From assembly GCA_949752745.1 (NCBI GenBank), contig OX457027.1, positions 56,238,053 through 56,302,052 on the forward strand: DNA of 64,000 nt, given 5' to 3'. The notes beneath the pieces were generated by a model. The model had not been told where the DNA came from and did no database searches. It worked only from the letters and a program-made list of their open reading frames with translations. Positions within the stretch are counted from its first letter, which is position 1; each line of letters starts with the position of its first letter. The stretch comes from Protula sp. h YS-2021. Lineage: Eukaryota; Annelida; Polychaeta; Sabellida; Serpulidae. Made by a program: the position numbers and the translations under genes. Positions 1 through 9,908 of this stretch are shown here, piece after piece.

Positions 1-129
1 ATACCGGTCTGTCAGTCCATTTGAAGTACAGTTCCAAATCGATTCGAATTCGATACACCGGTGCTATAACATATTGATTTCAGTGCCACCAGTTCCTTAC
101 GGTATGGTTTGCAAATCGATTCTGATTCA

Positions 130-626
130 GTATACTATGGCGGTATATTTGTACAAAAATTTCATGGCTTTCGCGCTCCAACATTTATTTTTGATCGCAA
201 TGGTATTTATATGCAATTAATAGATGAGAAAATGTTTAATTCTTTCGCGAACCACTTTTTATGTTATCCGAGTCGCTATTAATTTCTGCACGTGGTTTTT
301 ATTATTTAAAAAATAAATGATAGAATGAATTCAATTTATCGCGCCCTATAATTAACTTTTCGCGTGCAAAAATTAAGAAATTAAATTACGTGATAAAACG
401 AATGGTCAGACAAACGTTCTTTAAAACACAAGACGTTTAATTATTGTGCAGGATAAAATTATGGCGAAATTAATGAGCGCGAAATAAATAGTCAAATAAC
501 ATATGAAATGTAAATGTTGCGAGGCTAAGAAAATTGTCGCGAGGCGATTCAAATTAGCGCAAGAAAAAATAAAATATACAATACGTACGTTTTGATTTTT
601 TGTTCAAATATACCGCCATAGTATAC
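130..626. mobile_element. Small TIR element (MITE-like)
   Basis: The two ends are perfect 22-bp inverted repeats, 130-151 and 605-626, containing ACTATGGCGGTATATT and its complement. The interior is AT-rich with no coding potential. A degenerate relative lies at about 23515-23878, sharing the CTATGGCGG end and the internal phrase GCGAACCACTTTTTATGT. Two copies with matching ends support a non-autonomous DNA transposon family; the superfamily cannot be named from this. Confidence 0.7.
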
Positions 627-1639
627 CGACGTGACACCTGCAGTGCTGCGTAAAAGACTGCAAACATACCGGGTTTTTTTTTATAAATTCGGTTGAATTA
701 TGGTATGTTTTAGATATAATGGAATTTAGTACGGTAACCCTAGCCCATACCAAAGTCTTCCCCCTCGCCCTCCATAACTTTTACTTCTTTGCACCAATCA
801 GAGTCAAACTATTTGTGCTGCTGTGTAATTTCTGTAAATAAAAACAGATGTTGAAGTACCAAATTTTCACAGTAACAAATTGTGACGTTTCAAAAATTTT
901 GAAAATCTTTCACCAGTAAGCCCATGCTTACTTAAAATCAGTGAGCTTCTTTTCGATGTAGTACAATGCGAGTTATTCCACCAAAGGGATGGAAAATCGT
1001 TCTAGATCCGTCTCAGAGCTGACACATTTTAACACTAAACGGCCAAGTACAAAGAGGTTGCAAACGAAACAAAGAGAGCACATGTCGTTCCTCCTATTTT
1101 TGTGAAAAAAAAATGTCGGTAATTTTTTATACCATCATAACCTTTACCTGCTATTGAAATGGAATTGCAAAGTTTTTTTACCCACATTTCTGCGGGATTT
1201 TTTATTCACACACTCCTCATTCGCAGCGGAAGTTACTGTGTTCTTCCGTTTCGAATGTTTGAGGTTATTACATCGGTATTTTTGTACCGTTACAGTTGAT
1301 TGGTGGTAGTAATAGTAATAGAAGAGTAGTATTGGCAGTTATGAGGTGTTATAAGGACCTATGCGTATTTATAATGGGTGCCCGTGTGCCAATTTGAATA
1401 ATTTGTCCTATCTCAGCTCCCCCTTTAATCCAAGACATACTGCTCTCGTGTTTTCCTCCCCACCTCCACCTGTGCCTGCGTCCGCTCCCATCAGCGTCTG
1501 ATGTAAATTTGTCTTCAACGTTCTGACTATAATATTTTATTTAATATGTGTTAAATACTAAGGGTAGAAAGTACCGTTGAATTGGTTGCTTAAGGTGCGA
1601 TAGATCATAAAATGACATTGTTTGTTTTTTCACCTTCAG
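627..1639. other. Presumed intron 5' of the GPCR exon
   Basis: No coding exon or RNA gene is recognisable. The stretch ends in a pyrimidine-rich tract and a CAG acceptor at 1637-1639, so its right part should be the last intron of the receptor gene. Confidence 0.4.
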
Positions 1640-1969
1640 GTTGTGAAGATGTTGGCCATTGTGGTGATGACGTTTGCGATGCTCTGGCTGCCTTATCGCC
1701 TTTCTGTCGTCTACAACTCTTTCGCCAAGCCTCCATACCACGACGTGTGGTTCCGACAGTTCTGTCGCATCATGGTCTATATCAACAGTGCCATTAATCC
1801 AATTTTATACAACGCCATGTCTGTCAAATTCCGACGCGCTTTCCGCAAACTTCTTTCGTGTAGAAAACATGAGATACCGCCTTGTCACACCTATGTCAAT
1901 TACCAGCAAGTATCAAATACAGCTCGCGCCGCGCATAAAACTTGTTCCGCGGCAAACAGCACTGTGTAG
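1640..1969 (+). CDS. TRH-receptor-like GPCR, last coding exon (TM6-TM7-tail)
   Basis: The exon starts in phase 0 after a TTTTTTCACCTTCAG acceptor and encodes 109 residues to a TAG stop. The first part reads VVKMLAIVVMTFAMLWLPYR, a rhodopsin-family TM6 with the W-L-P motif. It is followed by an extracellular loop (YNSFAKPPYHDVWF) and TM7 with the NPxxY box as NPILY, then helix 8 (SVKFRRAFRKLLSC). The tail has further cysteines that could be palmitoylated. The KMLA..V start, the NSF loop and the SAINP..YN.MS.KFR.AFRKL run are the pattern I know from thyrotropin-releasing-hormone receptors; other neuropeptide receptors are less close. TM1-TM5 must lie upstream of the window, so this is a partial gene. 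Confidence 0.8.
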   Translation, partial: VVKMLAIVVMTFAMLWLPYRLSVVYNSFAKPPYHDVWFRQFCRIMVYINSAINPILYNAMSVKFRRAFRKLLSCRKHEIPPCHTYVNYQQVSNTARAAHKTCSAANSTV

Positions 1970-3020
1970 GAACACGGAAACTGGATATATTTATCCTTTA
2001 AAATTAAATGATTTTTTGAACAATTCGTAAATTTTTTTCTTTCATTTCCTTCTACCTATCAAACAAATCTGATTAAATAGCTCCAGTTGTTGCTAGAGAA
2101 CTATTATTATGATAATAATTATTATTATTATTACTATTAATATTATTATTATCTATAACATGAATAACTATAATCTGTAACTTGTAAAGTGATTCAGTTT
2201 TTTTTATCTTAGCTGGCTTATGGATGTCCATTTGATAATTCAAACTATGCCGAGAAACTTTATTTCGAAAATTCACCCCTAATCTCGAGGGCCTTTTCTA
2301 AAAAAGTTGCCAGTATGTTTATAGCCTTTCACAATGCGCTGTAGTACGTATTTCGGTCCCGTACATACCCCTATTGTAATATTAATGAGTACTCGCTCCT
2401 TACGCCCGTGACGTTTGTTTCTTCAAGTTGCCCGATTTCCAGATGCCGATGATACGGTAGGCTGACCTAATCTTGCAATTGTTAATCCAAATAATTAACT
2501 CTTTTATGGATTATTATATGGAAATCCGTTAATTTTATGCGGTTTCAATTTCACGAGGCCTCAAAAATATCTCCCTACCTCCAGCCCAACCAGGAGAAAA
2601 TAAAAATATTCAGTAACCATGTTTTCAGAAAAATATTGCAAAACTTCATGTAAATTGAATGTTTTGAATTTGGTTCTGGCAATGTAAATGATTATGTAAA
2701 ACATTTCTATTAATGTTTTTAAAGTAATAAATAGTTTGTTTATATCGAATCGCGTGTGTATGTGTATGTGTATGTATGTGTGTATATATATATGTGTGTG
2801 TGTGTGTGTCTTCAAATGATACTATATTCCGACGTGTCACACATCATGACTTTTTCAATCTAAAAATGGTATTCGGAAGTAGAACTGAAGTTCAGACAAC
2901 CTTATTCTACTCAAAACTATGTCTTTTTTAACTCAGATGCAAAATTTCTCGAGTTTCTTTAAATTAGAAAAATGCCTGAGTTTTAGCAGCTCTTAATCTC
3001 GAAAGTATCATATTTCAATC
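1970..3020. other. 3' flank of the GPCR gene, AT-rich
   Basis: Probable 3' UTR followed by non-coding DNA. It contains an AT-trinucleotide patch at about 2104-2155 and the TG repeat listed separately. No other gene is seen. Confidence 0.4.
2752..2811. repeat. (TG)n/(TATG)n microsatellite
   Basis: Alternating TG and TATG units with a short TA centre. It reads open on the minus strand only as a histidine/threonine run, which is not a gene. Confidence 0.85.
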
Positions 3021-3073
3021 TATCGTTTTATTTCGTAAAACGAGCTTTTACGAGTAAAAGCGCAATTCGCGTT

Positions 3074-3237
3074 CTCCACTTTTAATGGGTTCCCTTCCAG
3101 TAATATTTACCACGCAATATAAAAAAGAACTTTTTGAGGTACTGTTCAAGATACTCTAACCCTTCCATCCATCCTATGGCCAATCAGAATGCCCGAGACG
3201 TCGTCTGCTAGTCTCGTATAAACGACATTCCCTTTTT
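3074..3237. repeat. DIRS element 1, left inverted terminal repeat
   Basis: Exact reverse complement of 10786-10949, including CTCCACTTTTAATGGG and GACGTCGTCTGC. With coding on the minus strand this is the 3' end. A further 53 bp of outer sequence (3021-3073) differs from the outer sequence of the other end, as in DIRS-1. Confidence 0.93.
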
Positions 3238-3305
3238 AGCCCCAAAAGGCGGTAAAACACGCCCAGGCTAGTTGGGGATGGATGGGACGGGTTAAAATCA
3301 AAGTT

Positions 3306-3416
3306 AAAAGTGGAGAACGCGAATTGCGCTTTTACTCGTAAAAGCTCGTTTTACGAAATAAAACGATAGTTTTACTTCGCAAAAGCTTTGAATTCGCTTA
3401 TCTCCACTTTTAATGG
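3306..3416. repeat. DIRS internal complementary region (ICR)
   Basis: The left half is the reverse complement of 3021-3080. The right half, from about 3369, is the reverse complement of about 10934-10983. They meet at CGATA|GTTTTA. In the DIRS-1 model this segment templates the join of the two non-identical ends into the circular DNA that the recombinase integrates. A matching but diverged ICR is at 28512-28602. Confidence 0.9.
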
Positions 3417-4586
3417 GACTTGAGTCCGGAGCAGGGGAGCCTGCCATTCTTGAACTGCCCAAAAAGGTCGCGAATTACACTATGGCTTGTAAAAGCTCAT
3501 TGCATATAGGCGAGGAGTGCTGTGCACTCGACGCAAAGAAGAAATAAAACTTGTCAGCTAAGTTTCAATTCTTTTAATGATTTCCTAAATAAAGTCCGGA
3601 GGCGTACCATTCCGGTCTTTCAACATAAGGTAAATCGTAACAAAGTAAAAAATATCACAGCAACTGTCAGTTGAGATGAGAAGGCTTCCAACCATGCCAT
3701 CATCTTTTTTGAGAACTATCACCATCCCCCTCCAACCGCCCACCGGATGGATCCCTTCCTCAAGTTCTCACTATTCACTTGCTATGTATTGATGAACAAT
3801 TAGGTTTATTTAGAAGTACTACAAAACGATCGTAAATCCATAGGAATTACGCAAATAAACTCTTTGACACTTCTAGTAAAGTGACTGAAGTGTCTTACAA
3901 GACATGCAATTCAAACTTGAAAAAGAAAGCGAGTCCGCTGTCTAACTTTTCTTCTTCTCATTTGATAAATTACTACGTTTATTTGAAATAAACTCACAGC
4001 GATTGACTAGATAGTACTAAAACTACTGTAAATCGTCATAAAATGAAAAACAGAAAAATTTTGCTTATTTATGACTGTTTTCCTATATGGGGCCGTTATG
4101 GTCCCATAAGCCCATAATGACACTATGGTACCTCATACCATGAACCATAAACCGGCTTTCGGCCTTCCGGCTACAACGGGTGTACGGTCACTGGGTACGT
4201 CTGGGACCGACATGGTCCCCCCCCTTTCTTTCTGAAAAACATGAAGAAAGGAGATCAAAACTTAAGCATCCGAGTAGCCGTAAGACCGAAGACTGGGCTG
4301 TACTCATTACACATGCGATCCTGAACACTTCGGAGTAAATAAATGCTTAATTAAACATAACCGTCCAGCGTTCGTCCGTAACTTAATATAAGCACGAACC
4401 GAAATGGTCCAAAGGACCTGAGCGAAAGGCGAAATGTTCAGAGTAAGAAGGAAAGACCTTCTTGTAGGTTGTTACTTTCGTGGCTTGTTGTTGTTGTTAC
4501 TGTTCCCATTACGGCCCTTGGAGAAGTTACTCTTGTGCTTGCCCTTGTTCTTAAACTTGGGAGAAGCATTCCTACAACAGAAACAC
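3417..4586 (-). other. DIRS element 1 trailer with hairpin motifs
   Basis: Non-coding stretch between the ICR and the recombinase stop. It contains short dyads with GG.CC/GG.CC arms, for example GGGGCCGTTATGGTCCC (4089-4105) and GGACCGACATGGTCC (4204-4218). They echo similar dyads in the leader near 10090-10270. Confidence 0.5.
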
Positions 4587-5669
4587 TCAGCCTGTAATGG
4601 TCGTTTCTGAAGCCACGAACGGTCCTAATGAATATAAGCCAGACAATTCATCTTGAGAAAAATCTTTCAGATAGTATTTAACAAACGAGTTGGGGGAAAC
4701 CCAACAACCTGTTTTTAATATATCCGAAAGGGACACGTTGCGTACCGCCCTGAGGGAATTGGCTACTTGCCTTACCTGATGGGCTTTGATGTTTGATTCC
4801 CCTAACGGGTTAGGGTCGATTTGTGCATCGTCATAGGCTGCCAAAATGATCCTCTTAATATAATTTGAGATCGACTGTTTCGAAAGATCTTTGTTAAATT
4901 TCGGCATAAATGAAATGATGAGAGCCTTCTGATTTTCTGATCGGTAGGCCTCTGACATTTCCAAATACTGTTGCAGCGCTTTGACGGGACACAAAGAGAC
5001 CAGACCGTCTGAGTCGGGGTCATCTGGTAGGGATGGGAGAGTAATGTGATCGAACGTTCCCATCCCTTGGGTCATGATGTGGGTTTTTCCCATGAATCCT
5101 GCTCTAGGGACTAGGGTGACCTTCTCCCATGTACCCTTATCTTTATTTACCTTTCTGTCTAGGGCATGGATTTCGCCTCTTCTTTTGCCCGAAGCTAAGG
5201 CCAATAAAAACGTGAATCTTAATGTTGCGTTTTTTGCTGAAATCACGTCCTTACTAAATATATCTGGGCGCTGAAGATACTGTAAGACTAATGATAAATC
5301 CCACTGCGCTATGTTGGATGGGCAGGGTGGGGAGTTTACTTTAAAATGTCTTACTAGCTGTGATAGGCAAGTATCTTCGCCCGGGTCGTAGCCTGTAGAC
5401 GCTTTGAGTCTTGACCCTATAGCGGCCCTATAGCCCTCGATGGAACTTACCTTTAATTTCACCTCCGTGAAAAGGTGATCGAGGAAATCCGCTACCACTG
5501 CTGGGCTAGCCTGAAACGGATCTAGCTTAGAAGTGCTACACCAAGCGGCAAATTTATTCCACTGCGACCTGTAAACTTTGGCCGTTGAACCCTTGTGACT
5601 GTTTACTATTTTCTCTCTCACCTGCTTAGAAAAACCCTTGTTTTTCAGAAAGGACTGGTCAGACACCAT
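4587..5669 (-). CDS. DIRS tyrosine recombinase (element 1)
   Basis: The C-terminal 360 residues of a frame that stays open upstream to an ATG at 7544. I take the first methionine in front of recognisable recombinase sequence (MVSDQSFLKNKGFSK), after the RT frame closes. The core-binding part (KVYRSQWNKFAAWC...) is followed by the catalytic part. The first Arg is in GKRRGEIHALD, the His-x-x-Arg in AHQVRQVANS, and the nucleophile Tyr in SFVKYYLKDFS near the C-terminus. All catalytic positions are present. The enzyme would integrate the circular DNA copy. The true start is uncertain because the reading frame is shared by an upstream 1.9-kb overlap with RT; translation by frameshift or reinitiation is possible. 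Confidence 0.85.
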   Translation of the reverse strand: MVSDQSFLKNKGFSKQVREKIVNSHKGSTAKVYRSQWNKFAAWCSTSKLDPFQASPAVVADFLDHLFTEVKLKVSSIEGYRAAIGSRLKASTGYDPGEDTCLSQLVRHFKVNSPPCPSNIAQWDLSLVLQYLQRPDIFSKDVISAKNATLRFTFLLALASGKRRGEIHALDRKVNKDKGTWEKVTLVPRAGFMGKTHIMTQGMGTFDHITLPSLPDDPDSDGLVSLCPVKALQQYLEMSEAYRSENQKALIISFMPKFNKDLSKQSISNYIKRIILAAYDDAQIDPNPLGESNIKAHQVRQVANSLRAVRNVSLSDILKTGCWVSPNSFVKYYLKDFSQDELSGLYSLGPFVASETTITG

Positions 5670-7759
5670 AGGTGGAGGTTCAGTAAGCGAGGGGAGGGGT
5701 GGAAGTGATGCCAATGGGGTTGTGATAGCAACTCGTTGTGGCATGGGATCGGTATCGACCTTACTACCTTGCAATGGAGTAGGAGGGCGAACCATGGGGC
5801 TTCCGGTGTCCATGGGGCAATGAGTAATAGGAACGGTGGTTTCAACTCGATTACTCTCTGCAGGACTTGCCCTAAGATTGCTTGTGGGGGAAAGGCATAC
5901 AGTACCTCGTCCCGTGGCCACTGACAATTGAGAGCGTCTACTGCCCAAGCTGCTGGGTCCGGGCAAGGAGACACGTACCGGGGAAGTTGGGTGGTCATCG
6001 CGTTTGCAAACAGATCCAGAGTCGGGGCACCCCATGGGGATTGGTGTGTCACCCACTGAAAGGACCGAGGGGATAGGCACCACTCGGTGTTGATAACTTG
6101 ACCCTGTCTGGAGGCTAAGTCCGCTAGGACGTTTAATTTCCCGGCCAGGTGACGGGCGGAAACGGTCACCTGTTCCTCCCTGGCCTTTGAAAGAATTTGG
6201 AATGCCAGTTTGGACAGGGATCGTGATTTGGTGCCCCCCTGCTTGTTGAGGTAAGCTATGGCTGTGGAGTTGTCTAACCGAAAAAGGACTGCCTTGTTTC
6301 TGAGTTGGTTGGTCAGCTTGATTAGGGCAATCCAGACCACCCGAAGCTCCAGCCAGTTTATGTGGTAGGACTGAAGCGAGGGTGGCCATTTGCCCTTCCA
6401 TACCTGACCATTCCAATAAATTCCCCACCCCGCATGGGACGCATCGGTCTGAATCTCTATCTCCGGGGTGGGGGGCTGAAATGGCATTCCTTCGGACATA
6501 ATTAGAACATCGCACCACCACTGTAGGGCTTGTAGGGTTACCTGTGAAACTTGCATCCTCGCTGCGGGTGAACGACCCTGATGCAACGCCCATCTTACCT
6601 GGCTTTGAAATGGCCTGTAATGGAGACGGCCCAGGGGGACTGTCTTCTCTGTTGCCACTAACAGGCCGAGGAGCGATTCCATGGCCTGTAATCTCACCTT
6701 CTTTCCTGGGGAAATACCTTTTATGGCATCTGCAATTCTCTGGCGGCGTTCTGGCGTAGGGAACGCCTTTGCTATTGCCAGATCCCAAAACTCCCCTAGA
6801 AAGGTAATGGACTGTTTGGGGGTTAGTTCGGACTTGGCTAGATTTACTACTAGACCTACCTCTAGTGCCTTGCGAACTAAAGACATTGTATGATTCTCGG
6901 TTACCTGCCTGTCTTGGTTCGCCAGAAACCAGTCGTCCAGATACTGAAAGACTAACATCCCTTCTAGCCGTGCCCATGTTTTCAGTACTTTCATGACCTT
7001 GGAGAAAACGTACGGGGCCGTAGCCAGACCGAAGGGAAGTGCCAGAAACCAAAATCGTCTTTTCCCTACTTGAAAGGCTAGAAATTTTCTTGCCGAGCGA
7101 TGGAGAGGAATATGGAGGTAAGCATCGGAGAGATCTATGGAGGTACCCCACATCCCTTCCCGTAATGACCCTTTTATCACCTGGGCCGTGTCCATCTGAA
7201 AGGTGATCACTCGGAGAAAACCGTTTATGGGGGAAAGGTCGATTACCAGCCTCCACCCTCCGGATTTCTTGGGAACCAGAAAAACTCTGCTGAAAAAACC
7301 CATTTGATTTTCTGGCATTTCCTCTATCGCCTGTTTTTGAGACAAGCTCAGTAGCATTTCTTGGAGAGCTCGGTCTTTTTCTGACCCCTTGGCGTAAGAG
7401 GTGACTAGTTGTCTTGGCGCATGGGCGGTTAGGGGAATAGGGCACCTGAGCCCGTTCCGGTCTCGTTTGAAAGGTAGGGAGTAACCTCTCTTTAACCAAC
7501 GTACTACCCTTCGAGACGCCCCCATTTCTGCCCATTGCTGCCAAAACTTTCCTAGTCTTCCTCCTACGGGCAAGGAGGCGTTTAAGGAAAGTAAATTTTC
7601 CAAGTCTCTTAAGTTTGCTAAAGTATCGCCAGGAGATAAGGGAATCTCGTGACGGTACTTTGGTTGGCTGCTACCTGAACGACTGTGGAGCCGGACCCTC
7701 TGTCTTGCTGCCGGGGCTGGGTTTCGGTTTCTTGACAGGGGGCTGTTGTGGCTGCGCAC
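5645..7759 (-). CDS. DIRS reverse transcriptase-RNase H (element 1)
   Basis: 704 residues. The RT domain spans about residues 150-330. It starts at MGFFSRVFLVPKKSGGWRL, with the first catalytic Asp in SIDLSDAYLHIPL and the YLDDW active-site box at about residue 273. The RNase H domain spans about 435-560, with QTDASHAGWG (first Asp), NWLELR (Glu), RLDNSTA (Asp) and KLNVLADLAS (final Asp). Its 5' end overlaps the end of gag by 89 bp in a different frame, and its 3' end overlaps the start of the recombinase. The methionine at 7759 is the first in frame and suits this overlap. No stop or frameshift is seen. It copies the element RNA into DNA. Confidence 0.9.
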   Translation of the reverse strand: MRSHNSPLSRNRNPAPAARQRVRLHSRSGSSQPKYRHEIPLSPGDTLANLRDLENLLSLNASLPVGGRLGKFWQQWAEMGASRRVVRWLKRGYSLPFKRDRNGLRCPIPLTAHAPRQLVTSYAKGSEKDRALQEMLLSLSQKQAIEEMPENQMGFFSRVFLVPKKSGGWRLVIDLSPINGFLRVITFQMDTAQVIKGSLREGMWGTSIDLSDAYLHIPLHRSARKFLAFQVGKRRFWFLALPFGLATAPYVFSKVMKVLKTWARLEGMLVFQYLDDWFLANQDRQVTENHTMSLVRKALEVGLVVNLAKSELTPKQSITFLGEFWDLAIAKAFPTPERRQRIADAIKGISPGKKVRLQAMESLLGLLVATEKTVPLGRLHYRPFQSQVRWALHQGRSPAARMQVSQVTLQALQWWCDVLIMSEGMPFQPPTPEIEIQTDASHAGWGIYWNGQVWKGKWPPSLQSYHINWLELRVVWIALIKLTNQLRNKAVLFRLDNSTAIAYLNKQGGTKSRSLSKLAFQILSKAREEQVTVSARHLAGKLNVLADLASRQGQVINTEWCLSPRSFQWVTHQSPWGAPTLDLFANAMTTQLPRYVSPCPDPAAWAVDALNCQWPRDEVLYAFPPQAILGQVLQRVIELKPPFLLLIAPWTPEAPWFALLLHCKVVRSIPIPCHNELLSQPHWHHFHPSPRLLNLHLWCLTSPF

Positions 7760-9908
7760 TCGGCTTAGACGGTGCTGGAGAGGACTGTTGTGGTCTCTTC
7801 CTCTTCAGTGGACGTTTGAAGGAGGAGCGAGACATCCTGGACATCAGGGCATAATCTTGCGAAAGCGAACGACTTTCCTGGTTCACCCTCTCTATCTCGG
7901 CGGGAGGAAATAGTTCTCGTTCCTCCAGGATAGGTGCATGACGCAGGTCCCGCAAACCTTTGACACTAGACCAGCAGTGCTGGAGAAAGGCATCTCGACG
8001 TAAGTAGACCATTGAAGTCATCAAAAAAGTGGAAAGTTTGACCACGTCTCGGGTAGCTAAGGCCAGGCATTCCATCAATTTAGCAGACACGGGATCACTA
8101 AGGCGAAGTTCTTCCGAACGCGACTTTAGTGCTTTAAGTGCATGATCTTGAAAAGACATAATGTTCAGGATGTGGCGAGAAGACGCCTCGATGGTCTTTG
8201 CGTCTTTCTCCACTAATGGAATGTCTGAGTCACTACGCACTGTGGGCATCCAGACTGTACGCTTCACGGGCTGCTCCAGTGCCTCTAGGGGAATTTTTTC
8301 ATCCGCTGACCGATATGGTCCTGGTCGTACTGAGCAATGTTTAGATAAATGGAAACGCGACAACGTGCGACCCTCACCGGCGTCCATCTTCTTGAACTCT
8401 TTCGCGCGGACCGTGACAGCATGAGCAATGCCCTCACTGGTGGCTAGTGCGATAAACGAGTCCTGTTGTGGTGGAGCTGCCTGAGATGTCATCCGAATGG
8501 GCGGATCCTCCTTATCTAAATTTGGGGAGCCACAGGAGACCTCTGCTAAGCGGGCTATCTCTTGAATGGCATCCCTGAACGGCACGTCTTCTGGTGCAAT
8601 CGTAGAAGCAGAACTCGAGGGAGCCGCGTCCTCGACCGATGGGGCAAGATCTGGTGGAGAGGGAGTACGGATGGGCCGTCTGCCCGCTGCCGCTGGATCT
8701 CTCCAAAGTCGATGCCCTTGGCCGGGAGAACGCACCTGCTCCACTGCCCGTAACGGTAAATGACAACGGGAATGTACTGACGTACCCTCGGATTCTTCTT
8801 CCCCGTCTTCCACCTCCGACTCCTGTTCATCAGATGCTGCTTCTGGGAGTTGGGATTGTGAAAAATGTGACATGTGGGGTTCCCCTACTGGGGTGTAAAT
8901 TTCTTTCTCCCTGTTGCTTGGGACTGCTGCTAGGGGAGAATTTTCCATCGGCCCGATTTCCTCATCATCTTCCAGCAATGCGGAGACTTGGCCCGAAAGG
9001 GGCACGCCCACGGAATCCTCCTCGCTGATGGTGACCGTTTCGGGAATATCCACGTTAGAGTCCAGCGGGAGGTGAGGTACAGGCGAGCCCGATATCGCTG
9101 CCACTGACTGAATTTCCGGAGGAGGACGAGAAACCGTAGCTGATGGTTTAGGCTTTTGCCTTTGACTAAGCAGACTCTCCTGCTTCTGAACTTGACTCTG
9201 TAAATCCAAAAGTTGTTTTTGCAGTTGCGATTGCATAGACAAAAACGCTGAAAATTCACTCGGGAGACGCTGCAGCTGAGGAGGGGGGGATAAGTCCTCT
9301 CGCGGGGGAATGCCTAACTGGCCTGTAACCGCCGAAAGTACTGTTCCCGTATCCTTATGCGTTAAAGTCACTTGTTCCTCAGACGGGGACTTAAACGCCC
9401 CTCCTGGACTGCCACTGGGTTTCACTCTAGGAGGTGAGGCCCATGCCTCGCGGAGACGATCCCGTTCTTGCCCTTCCGGGATGTCCAATTCTGCTACAGT
9501 CTCAGAAAATGCACGTCCTTTACTCTTGGACTTTTTATGTCTCTTAACTGGCGTAGCGGATTCCGATTCTGCACCAGTGTCTACGTGTACGGGGGTGGAG
9601 ACCTGGCCCAGAATAACGGAGCTAGCCTTCTTCATGGTATCACGAATAAATTCACGAGTAACAAACGAAGCTGACGAAAGGAATTTGCGCTTATCCCTCC
9701 TGCGCTCGTTCTTGGTCCTATTCCGTAATAGGACTTTCCTATCCTCTGGAGAAAGATGTAGACACTCGCCACACTGGCTGTCTGGCTCACACAGAGGTAT
9801 TCCACTATTCCGTCTACAGCGGTCGCAGATGGAGTGGGGGTTACACGCGGTTGGAGGATGGATACACTGAGGCAGTAACGGTGGAGAATGTAGACTGGCC
9901 TCTGTCAT
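7671..9908 (-). CDS. DIRS gag-like protein (element 1)
   Basis: 745 residues from the methionine of MTEASLHSPPLL; an upstream in-frame ATG at 9968 would add 20 hydrophobic residues and seems less likely. The N-terminus has a cysteine cluster at residues 28, 31, 40, 46 and 49 (CDRC...C...CGEC), probably a zinc-binding knuckle, followed by a basic patch NERRRDKRK. A long Ser/Pro/Gln-rich middle contains a QSQLQKQLLDLQSQVQKQ coiled-coil stretch. The C-terminal half carries the block VWMP.VRSDSDIPLVEK and ends in a Lys/Pro-rich tail. These blocks recur in the three decayed DIRS copies here, which confirms the frame is real. It is the presumed capsid/RNA-binding protein of the element. Confidence 0.85.
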   Translation of the reverse strand: MTEASLHSPPLLPQCIHPPTACNPHSICDRCRRNSGIPLCEPDSQCGECLHLSPEDRKVLLRNRTKNERRRDKRKFLSSASFVTREFIRDTMKKASSVILGQVSTPVHVDTGAESESATPVKRHKKSKSKGRAFSETVAELDIPEGQERDRLREAWASPPRVKPSGSPGGAFKSPSEEQVTLTHKDTGTVLSAVTGQLGIPPREDLSPPPQLQRLPSEFSAFLSMQSQLQKQLLDLQSQVQKQESLLSQRQKPKPSATVSRPPPEIQSVAAISGSPVPHLPLDSNVDIPETVTISEEDSVGVPLSGQVSALLEDDEEIGPMENSPLAAVPSNREKEIYTPVGEPHMSHFSQSQLPEAASDEQESEVEDGEEESEGTSVHSRCHLPLRAVEQVRSPGQGHRLWRDPAAAGRRPIRTPSPPDLAPSVEDAAPSSSASTIAPEDVPFRDAIQEIARLAEVSCGSPNLDKEDPPIRMTSQAAPPQQDSFIALATSEGIAHAVTVRAKEFKKMDAGEGRTLSRFHLSKHCSVRPGPYRSADEKIPLEALEQPVKRTVWMPTVRSDSDIPLVEKDAKTIEASSRHILNIMSFQDHALKALKSRSEELRLSDPVSAKLMECLALATRDVVKLSTFLMTSMVYLRRDAFLQHCWSSVKGLRDLRHAPILEERELFPPAEIERVNQESRSLSQDYALMSRMSRSSFKRPLKRKRPQQSSPAPSKPSAQPQQPPVKKPKPSPGSKTEGPAPQSFR

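Noticed and set aside
5670..7544. A single 985-residue recombinase protein on the minus strand
   Set aside because: The N-terminal 625 residues are the alternate frame of RT/RNase H, with no domain and a shadow-like composition. Only the last 360 residues are called, and the overlap is reported as a finding.
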